A stretch of DNA of 64,000 bases. It comes from Clostridium sp. C2-6-12 (lineage in GTDB: Bacteria > Bacillota > Clostridia > Clostridiales > Clostridiaceae). A model generated the notes under the pieces. The model saw only the letters and a program-made list of their open reading frames with translations. It made no database searches and was not told the DNA's origin. The stretch covers positions 1 through 64,000 of the forward strand of contig NZ_JAABNP010000021.1 of NCBI RefSeq assembly GCF_009928485.1. Reading direction: 5' to 3'. The position numbers were made by a program, and so were the translations under genes. Positions 46,238-55,323 of this stretch are shown in pieces; position 1 is the first letter of the stretch, and every line of letters begins with the position of its first letter.

Positions 46238-46280
46238 GTCAGAATATAGACTAAAACTGGTTAAATAACTGACAGAATAC
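46238..46280 (+). promoter_or_regulatory. Weaker relative of the GH3/Gfo-Idh box
   Basis: GTCA (46238), TTAAATAA (46261-46268) and GAATAC (46275-46280) occur in the same order as in the boxes at 26988 and 32197, but with a distance of about 36 rather than 40 bp. Possible member of the same regulon; the match is loose. Confidence 0.25.
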
Positions 46281-46382
46281 CTATACAAGAAAATTTATAA
46301 TTAATATAGAAAGATATTATTATGTATTTTGGAAATTATAAAAAATATTTATTTATGAACTTAGAAAAAGGAGTTTTTAATT

Positions 46383-47354
46383 ATGAAAGTTTTAGGATTA
46401 TCATTTGGAAGAAAAAATTGCAATACAGATATTTTAGTAAAAGAAGCACTTTTTGGCGCAAAAGAAGGTGCACCAGATGCAGAAATAAAATTTATCAACA
46501 CAAATAATCTTACAATTGATCGTTGTACGGGATGTGGCGCTTGCTCAACAAACCTTGGAAAAGGTAAAGATAATGACTGTATAGTTAAAGATGATTTACA
46601 GATGGTAGAAGAAGCAATCCGTGAAGCTGACTGCTTGATTGTAGGTGCACCAGTATATGTATTACAGCCAGTTGGTCAATTTAAGAATTTTGTTGACAGA
46701 TTCTCTTGTCGTCATGATGTATCTGCAATTAACTGGGTACTAGATAAGAGAAGAAATGGGGAGGCTCCTGGAGATCCAGATGCATATCCACAAGAAAGAT
46801 TGAAAAAACGTTATGTATCTTACATTTCGGTTGGTGGAGCAATTACACCAAACTGGGTATCCATGGGTACATCAACTATGCATCTTTTTGGCTTTCCTCC
46901 AATGATGAAAGTTATTGGTAATTACGATGCATCAGGAATGGGAACAAGAGCTAATCCAATCCTAGATGATAAAATGATGTCTGAAGTTCATGAAATAGGT
47001 AAACAAACTGCAGAAGCTTATGGAAAAGATGATAAGGATATTGCATGGTTTGGTCCAGAAGGAACATGTCCAGTATGCCATCAAAACCTTTTAACAGTTA
47101 ATGGAACAACTACAGTAGAATGTCCAATATGCGGAATTGAAGGTAAGATTGCAATTGAAGGAGAAAAGTTAAAAGTAACCTTCTCTGAGGCTCAGCAAGC
47201 AAGAGCTAGAGGTACATTTGCAGGTCTTCGTGAACACACTGTAGAAATCCAAGGGTTTGGGGCAATCTGTGCACCAAAGATAATGGCAAACAAAGAGCTT
47301 TTAGATAAGAGAATGGAAGTTTATAAGAACTTCGAAAAATATATAAACGAATAA
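46383..47354 (+). CDS. Iron-sulfur flavodoxin-like NAD(P)H:FMN reductase
   Basis: 323 aa. A flavodoxin-like fold with the flavin loop GAPVYVLQPVGQFKNFVDR (about 87-105). A Cys cluster (Cys48-x2-Cys51-x2-Cys54 and Cys66) resembles the Fe-S site of iron-sulfur flavoproteins. A C-terminal zinc-ribbon-like pair CPVC and CPIC (about 230-250) is an extra. It would pass electrons between a reductant and an unknown acceptor, perhaps a quinone or aromatic aglycone. AAAGGAG precedes the ATG. It stands alone between terminators. Confidence 0.8.
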   Translation: MKVLGLSFGRKNCNTDILVKEALFGAKEGAPDAEIKFINTNNLTIDRCTGCGACSTNLGKGKDNDCIVKDDLQMVEEAIREADCLIVGAPVYVLQPVGQFKNFVDRFSCRHDVSAINWVLDKRRNGEAPGDPDAYPQERLKKRYVSYISVGGAITPNWVSMGTSTMHLFGFPPMMKVIGNYDASGMGTRANPILDDKMMSEVHEIGKQTAEAYGKDDKDIAWFGPEGTCPVCHQNLLTVNGTTTVECPICGIEGKIAIEGEKLKVTFSEAQQARARGTFAGLREHTVEIQGFGAICAPKIMANKELLDKRMEVYKNFEKYINE

Positions 47355-47370
47355 TGTATTTTTAATATGG

Positions 47371-47405
47371 GTAGCAGTTTCTTAAAAAGAAATTGCTACT
47401 TTTTA
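47371..47405 (+). terminator. Terminator after the flavoprotein gene
   Basis: GTAGCAGTTTCTT pairs with AAGAAATTGCTAC (one G-T pair), followed by TTTTT. Confidence 0.85.
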
Positions 47406-47408
47406 TGG

Positions 47409-47572
47409 TGTGCCCAGTATTGGCACGCACTAAGTTACTCTTAAATTATAAATTGGTTAATTTTAAAAATATATATAGTGGATTTAAAAGGTCACGCTTA
47501 GCCTTCACCATAAAATCCACGACCATTTATATGTGGCTTAAATAGCTGCTTACAGGTGGTCGTGTTTTTTTA
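47409..47572 (+). other. Hairpin-rich intergenic segment with alternative pairings
   Basis: GTGTGCC pairs with GGCACGCAC (47409-47431). GTGGATTT (47479-47486) can pair with AAATCCAC (47513-47520). CACGACCA (47518-47525) can pair with TGGTCGTG (47557-47564), followed by TTTTTTT. The second and third hairpins share the bases CAC and compete, the layout of an attenuator. No gene follows for 360 bp, so a small RNA or the edge of an old insertion is also possible. Confidence 0.4.
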
Positions 47573-47931
47573 TTGTCACGAGGGAATGCTACAATCAAAA
47601 TCACTAAAATCTACAATTTGTTGCTGCTTTTTTGCATGTGGAAAATTATAGGAAGTTTTAGAGGAAGGTAGTCTGATTGAATAAAGCTTTAGAGTTATGG
47701 TTGTATAAATTTGAAAAAGCAATAGTGAGAAAATTAATATTTTTGTTTACCAAAAAACGCCTGATCGCTTAGCATAAATAACAACAGTAGTTACTAAGAA
47801 GAGAGAGACTGCTTATGCAAAAGTTTCTAATTGCTTGTTTTTAAGGAAATATTAAGGTTGTTTATAATCAAAAGAAATAATTATATTATATATTTATCCT
47901 GTGATTAAAATATGACAGGAGATGTATTAAA
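47573..47931. other. Intergenic stretch upstream of the S10 peptidase gene
   Basis: No gene recognised. The base composition is richer in G and C than the flanking sugar-gene DNA, and it probably holds the promoter of the peptidase-two-component unit. Confidence 0.35.
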
Positions 47932-49467
47932 GTGATAAAAAATAAAGTAATAAAAATAACAACGGTATGCTTAATAGGATTACTAATTGTAGGCGGAGGC
48001 TTTGGGATAAATAAACTTTATCATAAATCCAGCATTGTGTCATTAGACAACAGTTATGCCAGCTATGGTTTATCGGAACCACAAAGATATATAACAAAAC
48101 ATATGGCAACTATCAATGGACAAAAAGTAAACTATACAGCTACAGCTGGTGAGACGTATATTTATAATCTAAAAGGAGAGCCAACAGCATCAATTTTCAG
48201 CTATTCATATATTAAAGATAAGGGAGATAATAGGCCTATTATTTTTGCTTTTAACGGAGGTCCTGGTTCATCTTCTTTATGGCTACAGATGGGAATAGGT
48301 CCTTATAAGACGGAATTAAACTCAGCTGTAAATCCGGATATAAAGCCACCTTATAAGTATACAGAGAATACAAATAGTATTCTTGATACAGCGGATATAG
48401 TTTTTATTGATCCTGTGGGAACTGGGTATAGCAAGGCTGTTGGAGTTGGAAAAAACGAGGATTTTTATGGAGCTTACGCTGATGCTGACTCAATGGCACA
48501 ATTTATAGAGCAATGGGTAGCGAAAAATAACCGATGGAATTCGTCAAAATATATTTTGGGAGAAAGTTACGGGTGCAAAAGAGCGGCACTTTTACCCAAT
48601 GCTTTAATGGGAGGGCCTACAACAAGCTCAGGAAGATTTACAGGGATAAATATTGATGGTGTTATTATGGCAGGGTCGACATTGGATGACGATTTCACTG
48701 ACAAGGTTATGATGAAAGCTATGGCGCTTCCTTCTATGGCAAATACTGCATGGTACCACAAAAAGAGTGGAAACAGTAATCAATCAATCGAAGAATTTAA
48801 TGAAGAAGTTATGAATTTTGCTGAAAATGAATACTACAAAGCACTTATAAAGGAAGGAAACGGAACGCTTACAGATAAGGAAAAGCAGGAGACAATAGAA
48901 AAACTTATAAAATATACGGGGCTACCTGAAAAATACTTTGAAAAAACACTGGAAATTCGCAGTAGTAGCTTTTCTAATGAATTACTGAAGGAAGAAAACA
49001 AAGACGTTGGAATTTATGATGGAAGATGTACGCTTCCAAATGTCGGAAAAGGTTATGAACCAGTGGCGGATGATCCATCTATGGGTCAGTATTCGCCTGC
49101 ATTTATAGCTACATTTCACGATTATCAGAAAAATGTATTGAATGTAGATATAGATAAACCATATAATAACATTGTATGGGGTGATCTTAACTTTAAATGG
49201 GATAACAGTAAAAAAGGACTGATACCGAGCAAGGGATACGCATACGATCTGGCTGCTGCTATGAGGAGAAATCAGAATATGAAACTGTTTGTAGCTTCAG
49301 GCTACTATGATTTAGCAACTCCAGCAGGAATAGTAAAAAATATTATTAATAATGCACCGATAGATAAGGAAAGAGTAACATTTAATGAGTATGAGTCAGG
49401 GCATATGGTATGTCTTGGTGAATCAGCTGATAAATTCATTAATGATTTAAGGGAATTGATAAAATAA
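47932..49467 (+). CDS. Serine carboxypeptidase, S10 family, membrane-anchored
   Basis: 511 aa from GTG (AGGAG 10 nt upstream). Residues 7-26 form a signal anchor. The S10 features are complete: oxyanion NGGPGSSS (108-115), nucleophile Ser212 in GESYG, Asp460 (SGYYDLATPAG) and His491 (YESGHMV). It removes C-terminal amino acids from peptides, outside the membrane here. S10 enzymes are uncommon in clostridia. The next gene, a response regulator, begins 14 bp after the stop, so peptidase and two-component system probably form one unit. Codons are more GC-tolerant than in neighbours. Confidence 0.88.
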   Translation: MIKNKVIKITTVCLIGLLIVGGGFGINKLYHKSSIVSLDNSYASYGLSEPQRYITKHMATINGQKVNYTATAGETYIYNLKGEPTASIFSYSYIKDKGDNRPIIFAFNGGPGSSSLWLQMGIGPYKTELNSAVNPDIKPPYKYTENTNSILDTADIVFIDPVGTGYSKAVGVGKNEDFYGAYADADSMAQFIEQWVAKNNRWNSSKYILGESYGCKRAALLPNALMGGPTTSSGRFTGINIDGVIMAGSTLDDDFTDKVMMKAMALPSMANTAWYHKKSGNSNQSIEEFNEEVMNFAENEYYKALIKEGNGTLTDKEKQETIEKLIKYTGLPEKYFEKTLEIRSSSFSNELLKEENKDVGIYDGRCTLPNVGKGYEPVADDPSMGQYSPAFIATFHDYQKNVLNVDIDKPYNNIVWGDLNFKWDNSKKGLIPSKGYAYDLAAAMRRNQNMKLFVASGYYDLATPAGIVKNIINNAPIDKERVTFNEYESGHMVCLGESADKFINDLRELIK

Positions 49468-49481
49468 AGGATGTGATATAT

Positions 49482-50171
49482 TTGGCTTATACTATATTAA
49501 TTACTGATGATGACAAGGATATTATTGAATTATTAAGATTGTATATTGAAAATGAGGGTAATAATGTTATTATAGCGTCAAACGGGAAAGAAGCACTAGA
49601 TTTAGTGAGAACTAGTAAAGTAGACTGTATTCTGCTTGATATTATGATGCCTGAAATGAACGGATTTCAGCTTATTAAAGAAATAAGAAAAGAAATTATT
49701 CTGCCTGTTATATTCCTTACAGCAAAAAATAATATCAATGACAAAATCCTTGGATTGGATTTAGGAGCGGACGATTATATAGTAAAACCATTTGATCCCA
49801 TAGAAGTGATTGCAAGAATTAATGCTAATATACGCAGGTTTTATAATCTTAATACAGATGAGAAAAAAGATAGTATATGTCTATACAATGGAAATATAAA
49901 ACTTGATTTATGTGATTGTATTGCCTATGAGAACGAGTCAAGAATAGAATTAACTTCGACAGAATTCAGGATATTAAAGCTCTTTATGGAAGCACCAGGA
50001 AGAGTATATACCAAACAACAAATATTTGAAGCGGGGTGGGGGGAATATTCAGTTGTTGATGACAACAGCATTATGGTGTGTATCAGTAAACTGAGAGGAA
50101 AATTCGTCCGCGGAAATTGTATCAAAAATATTAGGGGCCTGGGGTATCGAATGGAGAAAATCAATGAATAG
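49482..50171 (+). CDS. OmpR/PhoB-family response regulator
   Basis: 229 aa from TTG 49482, chosen because AAAGGA lies about 11 nt upstream; an in-frame GTG at 49473 sits too close to it. The receiver has Asp-Asp-Asp at 9-11, phosphoacceptor Asp53 (LLDIMMPE) and Lys in VKPFDP. The C-terminal winged helix (about 130-227) ends with ISKLRGKF and NIRGLGYRME. It overlaps the kinase gene by 8 bp. Probably regulates the S10 peptidase operon or envelope genes. Confidence 0.92.
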   Translation: MAYTILITDDDKDIIELLRLYIENEGNNVIIASNGKEALDLVRTSKVDCILLDIMMPEMNGFQLIKEIRKEIILPVIFLTAKNNINDKILGLDLGADDYIVKPFDPIEVIARINANIRRFYNLNTDEKKDSICLYNGNIKLDLCDCIAYENESRIELTSTEFRILKLFMEAPGRVYTKQQIFEAGWGEYSVVDDNSIMVCISKLRGKFVRGNCIKNIRGLGYRMEKINE

Positions 50172-51282
50172 TAATTTAAAGCAATATATTATGAAAAGAT
50201 TTGTTGTTATTTTATTTTTTATTATATTTTTTATGATTGCATCTAATATACTTATTCTCTACATTTTAAGTGATGCAGGCAATAATAGGATAGGAATTAC
50301 AATTATTTTTGGCTATCAAAATGTAAATAATACATACCCATTAAGATGGCTGATTATGTATATTATTTCAGTTGCTGTGGTGGTCTGTATTTTCACAAGA
50401 TTGTTCAGCAGGCTAGTTAGCCGGAGGATAACATATCCAGTTGATAAAATTACGGAAGGTTTAAGACAAGCATCAAGTGGAAAGTTTGATACAAAGCTGG
50501 ACTTTGAAACAGAAAATGAGTTTGTTGATATCAGGGATGCTTTTAATTACATGATTGTAGAAATGAAAAAATCTAAAGAATTGGAGCAAAAATATGAAAA
50601 AGAAAGGTCACTACTTTTTAGTAATGTTGCCCATGATTTAAAAACACCTATTACAACAATAAAGGGATTTTCTGAGGCCATTGTAAAGGGGATTGTTAAT
50701 TCAAGGGAGCAGGAATTGGAATATCTGAAGGTAATAGCGAAAAAATCCGATAATATGAATCAGCTGATAGACCTACTTTTTGAATATTCGAAATTAGAGA
50801 ATTCAGAAAATAATTTAAACATAGGTGAGGTTGATATTGCCGAACTGCTTCGTGAATGTGTAAGCATTATGTTTATGGAGTTTGAAGAAAAAAATATGTC
50901 AATGAAAATAGAGATACCGGATGAAAAAATCGTTATAAATGCTGATGAAATCCAAATGAAAAGGGTAATTAATAATCTTCTGACAAATGTGATTAAACAT
51001 AATCCTGAAGGTATAGAGGTCTGTGTAAAATTGGAGAAAGATAATAAAATAGTTATAGCAGATACAGGTACTTGCATTCCAGAAAATATAAGAAATGATA
51101 TTTTTAAACCATTTGTTTGCGGTGATGAAGCACGAACGTCAAAAGGAGGAAGCGGACTTGGTCTTGCGATAGCAGCTAAAATAATGCGATACCACAAAGG
51201 AAATATTGAGTTGGATTGTAACTATCCTAACTATACAAAGGCTTTTATTATTTGTTTAAAAAATAAAAAACAAATATGTTAG
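50164..51282 (+). CDS. Sensor histidine kinase
   Basis: 372 aa. TM1 about 13-35 and TM2 about 62-84 enclose only a 25-residue outer loop, typical of kinases that sense within or near the membrane. HAMP about 85-140, phosphoacceptor His157 in VAHDLKTPITT, and an ATPase domain with N, G1 (IADTGTCIPENI) and G2 (GGSGLGLAIAAKIM) boxes. It partners the response regulator encoded just before it, with overlapping reading frames. Confidence 0.92.
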   Translation: MNSNLKQYIMKRFVVILFFIIFFMIASNILILYILSDAGNNRIGITIIFGYQNVNNTYPLRWLIMYIISVAVVVCIFTRLFSRLVSRRITYPVDKITEGLRQASSGKFDTKLDFETENEFVDIRDAFNYMIVEMKKSKELEQKYEKERSLLFSNVAHDLKTPITTIKGFSEAIVKGIVNSREQELEYLKVIAKKSDNMNQLIDLLFEYSKLENSENNLNIGEVDIAELLRECVSIMFMEFEEKNMSMKIEIPDEKIVINADEIQMKRVINNLLTNVIKHNPEGIEVCVKLEKDNKIVIADTGTCIPENIRNDIFKPFVCGDEARTSKGGSGLGLAIAAKIMRYHKGNIELDCNYPNYTKAFIICLKNKKQIC

Positions 51283-51705
51283 ATTGATAAATTTGTAATT
51301 ATTGATATTATAAAGGATTACCTCAAAAAGAATAGAGATTATGGTAAGAGAAATATTATGTTAATAAATATTTATATGATTAAATTACTGATTATAATGG
51401 GCATTTTAAGACAAATAACATTGTTTTAAAGTGCTCTTTTAACATGGAATATTTAAATAAAAATTTAACTATATATGCGTTAATTCTTATGATTTAAAAA
51501 AGCATTGAGAAAATGTAAGTTGATTGCCATTTACATGGTGTAAAGTTGCATGTATAATTGTTTACAAGATGTAAAGAGCTATTATGAATTGATAAGCTAT
51601 AATTTTTTTATATAGCTTTTGTAAAGGTTAACAAGAACTGCTCATTTTGTTATCGTATTTAACAAAAAATAAAAACTGTAATAAAGCGATGGATAGGTGA
51701 AAAAA
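51283..51705. other. Intergenic stretch, no gene seen
   Basis: AT-rich, with scattered short frames lacking ribosome binding sites and no strong hairpin. It marks the return to the low-GC composition of the sugar-gene block after the peptidase and two-component genes. Confidence 0.4.
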
Positions 51706-52350
51706 ATGAATAACAATTGGCATTTAAATATTAGCAACAAAAATAGAGAAGAAATTATTGAAACTGGGAAAGAATTATTTTTAAAAAATAGTTTTCATGA
51801 TGTGAAAATAACGGATATTTGCTCTAAGGCTGGAGTAAGCAGGGTTACTTTTTACAAATATTTTAATACTGTGGATGAATTAATATTTGAAGTGCAAATG
51901 GATATATTAAAGAGGATGTTAATGTTTATAAAAGATAGAAGTGATTTTACATCCAATGGTAGAGAGAGTCTGAAATCAGTACTTTATGCATGGATAAACT
52001 TTGCAAAAGAGCATAAAGAAGAAATGAAATTCATAGTTTCATTTGATCTTTACTATAGCTCTCATGATTTAAATGAAGAATTAAAATTAAAATATAAAAG
52101 TTTTACAAAGGAAGATTATAATAAAAGTTTACTCAAACATGCCTTAGAAAAAGGAATTATGGATGGTTCCTTAAGAGAAAATGTAAATGCTTCTAAAACT
52201 GGAATGTATATATATCAGACTGTTATGGGATTGCTTCAAAGAATGAGTTATAGTCAGATAACTTTTGAATATGAACCTATTACATTTGAAGAAATTGCAA
52301 CAGAAATTGTAGCTATAATTATAAGATCTATTGAAAATGGATGTAATTAG
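51706..52350 (+). CDS. TetR-family transcriptional regulator
   Basis: 214 aa from ATG 51706 (AGGTG 6 nt upstream; an in-frame GTG overlaps that site). N-terminal HTH about 18-60 (ITDICSKAGVSRVTFYKYF). The C-terminal helical ligand domain resembles the YcdC/AcrR-like group. It lies 77 bp before the third AraC-GH39 gene and may be cotranscribed with it. Target and ligand unknown. Confidence 0.9.
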   Translation: MNNNWHLNISNKNREEIIETGKELFLKNSFHDVKITDICSKAGVSRVTFYKYFNTVDELIFEVQMDILKRMLMFIKDRSDFTSNGRESLKSVLYAWINFAKEHKEEMKFIVSFDLYYSSHDLNEELKLKYKSFTKEDYNKSLLKHALEKGIMDGSLRENVNASKTGMYIYQTVMGLLQRMSYSQITFEYEPITFEEIATEIVAIIIRSIENGCN

Positions 52351-52427
52351 AATTATTAAATTAGCTAATTGGGAGGGCATGCAAGTTAAAAGAGGATTAA
52401 AATATAGTTTTTAAAGGAGCGTGCAAT

Positions 52428-54968
52428 ATGGGTAACATAAGACAAAACACTAATGAAAAAAATAATATACCAGTTATGATCTTTTTAAATAAAGTAAAAA
52501 AGATTTCTACTAATGTTCAAAAAAATGTAGAATTTTTATTCGTTTTAAAAGGAGAATTGGAGGTAGTAATAAACAATCAAAAATATAAATTATCAGAATC
52601 AGATGTAACATTAATTAATAATGGAGATGTTTATGAAATTTATGGTGAAGGAGAAAATCTCATTTTATTAATGGAAATTGATAATGATTTCTTTAAAGAT
52701 GTAGCGAAAAGGGAGCAAAGCTTATTTTTATGTAATTCCTCTGTTAATGAAAATGAGCATTATGATGACATCAGAAAGATATTGGCAAAAGTCATGTATG
52801 AATACTCGAATAGAGAATATGGATATGATTATAAAATAATGTCATTATTATATGATTTAATATATTTGTTAAATGTGTATTTTGTAATTGCAGATGACTA
52901 TAAAATGCAGAACTTAGATATTAAAAATAGTAAATATACTGATCGCATAAACAAAATTGTATCATACATTAAACAAAATTATTATCAGCAGATATCTCTG
53001 CAGGATGTTGCTGATTCTCAATATTTAACGCCTGAATATTTATCTAAATTTTTTAAGATTCATATGGGGATGACTTTTTCAAAATATCTAAATGAATTTC
53101 GTTTGGCTCAAGCTGTAAAAGAGCTTATTCGTACAGATAATTCAGTAACTAAAATTGCAATGAATAATGGTTTTCCTAACTTAGTAGCCTTTAATAAAAT
53201 CTTCAAAGAAGTATATGATACTACGCCAGCAGAATATAGAAACCAAGTTAGAAGAAAACAAATAAAAACTAATGTGTCTGAAAAAGTGGAGACAGAAGTA
53301 ACAAAGGTTGATTATAATCAAGCTATTGAAAAATTAACAAAATATGTGGCAGAGGAAGAAGAGAAAAAAATTGTAGATAATAAACCAATTAATTATATAA
53401 GTGTAGAAGCAGACATTTATACATCAAAGACTATACAACATACTTGGAGAAATTTAATAAATTTAGGTTATGCTCAGGATGGATTAAGATCAGATTTGCA
53501 GCAACACTTAACAGATATTCAAAATAAAATTAAATTTAAATATGCTAGATTTCAAGGGATTTTCAGTGATGAAATGCTTAGCTATGGAGATGATAATGGA
53601 AATGAGGATAATTACAATTTTGCTAAAATTGATAAGCTAATAGATTTTTTATATAGTATTAACTTAAAGCCCTTCATTGAATTAGGTAATAAGGCTAAGG
53701 TACTTAATCTTGTTTCTGATAAAGTTATGTATTTCAGAAATTCATCAGAAAAGCAGAAAACCTTAAAAGAAGCCTTAGATTTATTGGAGAAATTTATGTT
53801 CCATTGTATAAATAGGTATGGAATAAATGAAGTTTCACAGTGGTATTTTGAACTTTGGAAAGAAGGAGACAATGATTATGTTTTTTGGAGCGGACACTTT
53901 GATAAATATTTAAATACATTTCTAAATTACTACAACATAATAAAAGAAATAGTACCGGAAGCTAAAATTGGGGGACCAGGTTTTAATCCGGAAGTAAATA
54001 TGAAACAGTTTAACGAGTTTTTAAAACAAGTAAAAAAAACAAGTATTAAGCTGGATTTCTTATCGATATCAATATATCCATATGAACTAATAGAGGATAG
54101 TAAGGTTGAAAAATCAAGTGAAAAAAATAATACAGGAAAGAAATCATATAAAAATGATGAAGGCGACTACTTAACTCATCTTTTGCCCTCTAAGGATAAA
54201 AATTATTCAAAAGTAAAATTAGATAAAATACGTAAAATGGTTAAGGAAGCAGGAGTAAATATTCCAGAAATACATGTTACAGAATATAATTCAAGTATAT
54301 CTCATCGTCATCCAGCTAATGATACTACTTTTAAGGCTGCATATATTGCTAAAAATATTTTAGACAATCTAGATGAAACAGATAGCTTTGGCTACTGGTT
54401 CTGCTCAGATGTATCAGGCGAATTAAAGGATTCAAAAAATTTGCTCTATGGAGATATGGGACTCATAAGTGCTAATGGAATAAATAAACCAGGCTTTTAC
54501 GCATATGAAATGTTAGGAAAACTAGGCAATGATTTAGTACAAAAAGGTGACGGATATATAATAACTAAGAAATCCTTATATAATTTTGAAATCATTACCT
54601 ATAATTATAAACATTTTGATTATTTTTATTGTTTAAGTGAAGAAACACCTGTTACCTTAGAACAATATTACAATATTTATGAAAATCAAGAAAATTTAAA
54701 TTTTTTTATAACTTTAAAAGGAACTAAAAAAGGCCGTTATCGTGTGAAAAAGTATATTTTAAATAGAGAACATGGAAGTATCTTTGATGAATGGCTTAAT
54801 ATGAATGCTATTTATAATATTAAAAAAGATGAAATTGACTATTTAAAACAAATTTGTGTACCAAAGCAAACTGTTTTTTATGTAGAAAGTGTAGGTGAAT
54901 TAAGGTTAGAAAGTTCACTTTCACCACATGAAGTTAATTTTTATGAGATTACTTATGAGTATAGTTAA
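52428..54968 (+). CDS. AraC-type regulator fused to a GH39-like domain, copy 3
   Basis: 846 aa (AAAGGAG before the ATG). Same layout as the other two copies but more distant: cupin-like N-terminus (about 30-90), AraC HTH pair (about 170-280) and GH39-like domain (about 320-840). The acid/base motif reads WKEG, keeping the Glu of WNEP, and the nucleophile motif reads VTEYNSS, so this copy could still bind sugar covalently or hydrolyse slowly. A Lys/Ser-rich insertion near 560-590 is unique to it. It may control the adjacent solute-binding protein and two-component genes. Confidence 0.8.
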   Translation: MGNIRQNTNEKNNIPVMIFLNKVKKISTNVQKNVEFLFVLKGELEVVINNQKYKLSESDVTLINNGDVYEIYGEGENLILLMEIDNDFFKDVAKREQSLFLCNSSVNENEHYDDIRKILAKVMYEYSNREYGYDYKIMSLLYDLIYLLNVYFVIADDYKMQNLDIKNSKYTDRINKIVSYIKQNYYQQISLQDVADSQYLTPEYLSKFFKIHMGMTFSKYLNEFRLAQAVKELIRTDNSVTKIAMNNGFPNLVAFNKIFKEVYDTTPAEYRNQVRRKQIKTNVSEKVETEVTKVDYNQAIEKLTKYVAEEEEKKIVDNKPINYISVEADIYTSKTIQHTWRNLINLGYAQDGLRSDLQQHLTDIQNKIKFKYARFQGIFSDEMLSYGDDNGNEDNYNFAKIDKLIDFLYSINLKPFIELGNKAKVLNLVSDKVMYFRNSSEKQKTLKEALDLLEKFMFHCINRYGINEVSQWYFELWKEGDNDYVFWSGHFDKYLNTFLNYYNIIKEIVPEAKIGGPGFNPEVNMKQFNEFLKQVKKTSIKLDFLSISIYPYELIEDSKVEKSSEKNNTGKKSYKNDEGDYLTHLLPSKDKNYSKVKLDKIRKMVKEAGVNIPEIHVTEYNSSISHRHPANDTTFKAAYIAKNILDNLDETDSFGYWFCSDVSGELKDSKNLLYGDMGLISANGINKPGFYAYEMLGKLGNDLVQKGDGYIITKKSLYNFEIITYNYKHFDYFYCLSEETPVTLEQYYNIYENQENLNFFITLKGTKKGRYRVKKYILNREHGSIFDEWLNMNAIYNIKKDEIDYLKQICVPKQTVFYVESVGELRLESSLSPHEVNFYEITYEYS

Positions 54969-54984
54969 TTGGAAGTATATAAAA

Positions 54985-55025
54985 GCTACTAATAGAAATG
55001 ATGAGAATTTTCATTAGTAGGTTGA
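54985..55025 (+). terminator. Terminator after AraC-GH39 copy 3
   Basis: CTACTAATAGAAATGATGAG and its partner TTTTCATTAGTAG form a stem with an internal bulge. The T-tract is weak. Confidence 0.5.
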
Positions 55026-55052
55026 AAGTTACCCATGATGCATAGCTTTTTA

Positions 55053-55090
55053 TAAGTGTAATAGTTTAAAAAATCTATTGCACTTGTTAT
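55053..55090 (+). terminator. Second hairpin after AraC-GH39 copy 3
   Basis: AAGTG.AATAG pairs with CTATTG.CACTT around an A/T loop. It may act with the preceding hairpin. Confidence 0.45.
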
Positions 55091-55198
55091 CATATAAGGC
55101 AATTAAGTGTTGATTTAAGTATAAATCATTTATTGCTTAATGTTTATAAACAATTAAAGGAAAAAGTTTTAAAAAAGGTCGTTTTAGTATAGATATAA

Positions 55199-55217
55199 GT
55201 CAGAATAATTAATGAAA
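55199..55217 (+). promoter_or_regulatory. 19-bp shared box, upstream of the solute-binding protein gene
   Basis: GTCAGAATAATTAATGAAA. The same box occurs before the GPH transporter at 60306 and before the large hydrolase at 63715, with at most three differences. It lies 125 bp before the start codon. Likely target of the YesN-type regulator at 58574 or of AraC-GH39 copy 3. Confidence 0.5.
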
Positions 55218-55323
55218 TAATAATGTAAAAAATATATAATATTTATTTAAGAAAATATTCGTTATTTTGAAAAGGTTTAAACAAAGTACAACTAGTAAAA
55301 TAGATACTTATGAGGAGGAAATT

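Noticed and set aside
46322..46507. A 61-codon open frame overlapping the start of the flavoprotein gene
   Set aside because: Out of frame with the flavoprotein, which has a clear AAAGGAG site and complete motifs.
50760..51197. A 145-codon open frame antisense to the sensor kinase gene
   Set aside because: Lies fully inside the kinase gene, whose motifs are complete; no start signals.
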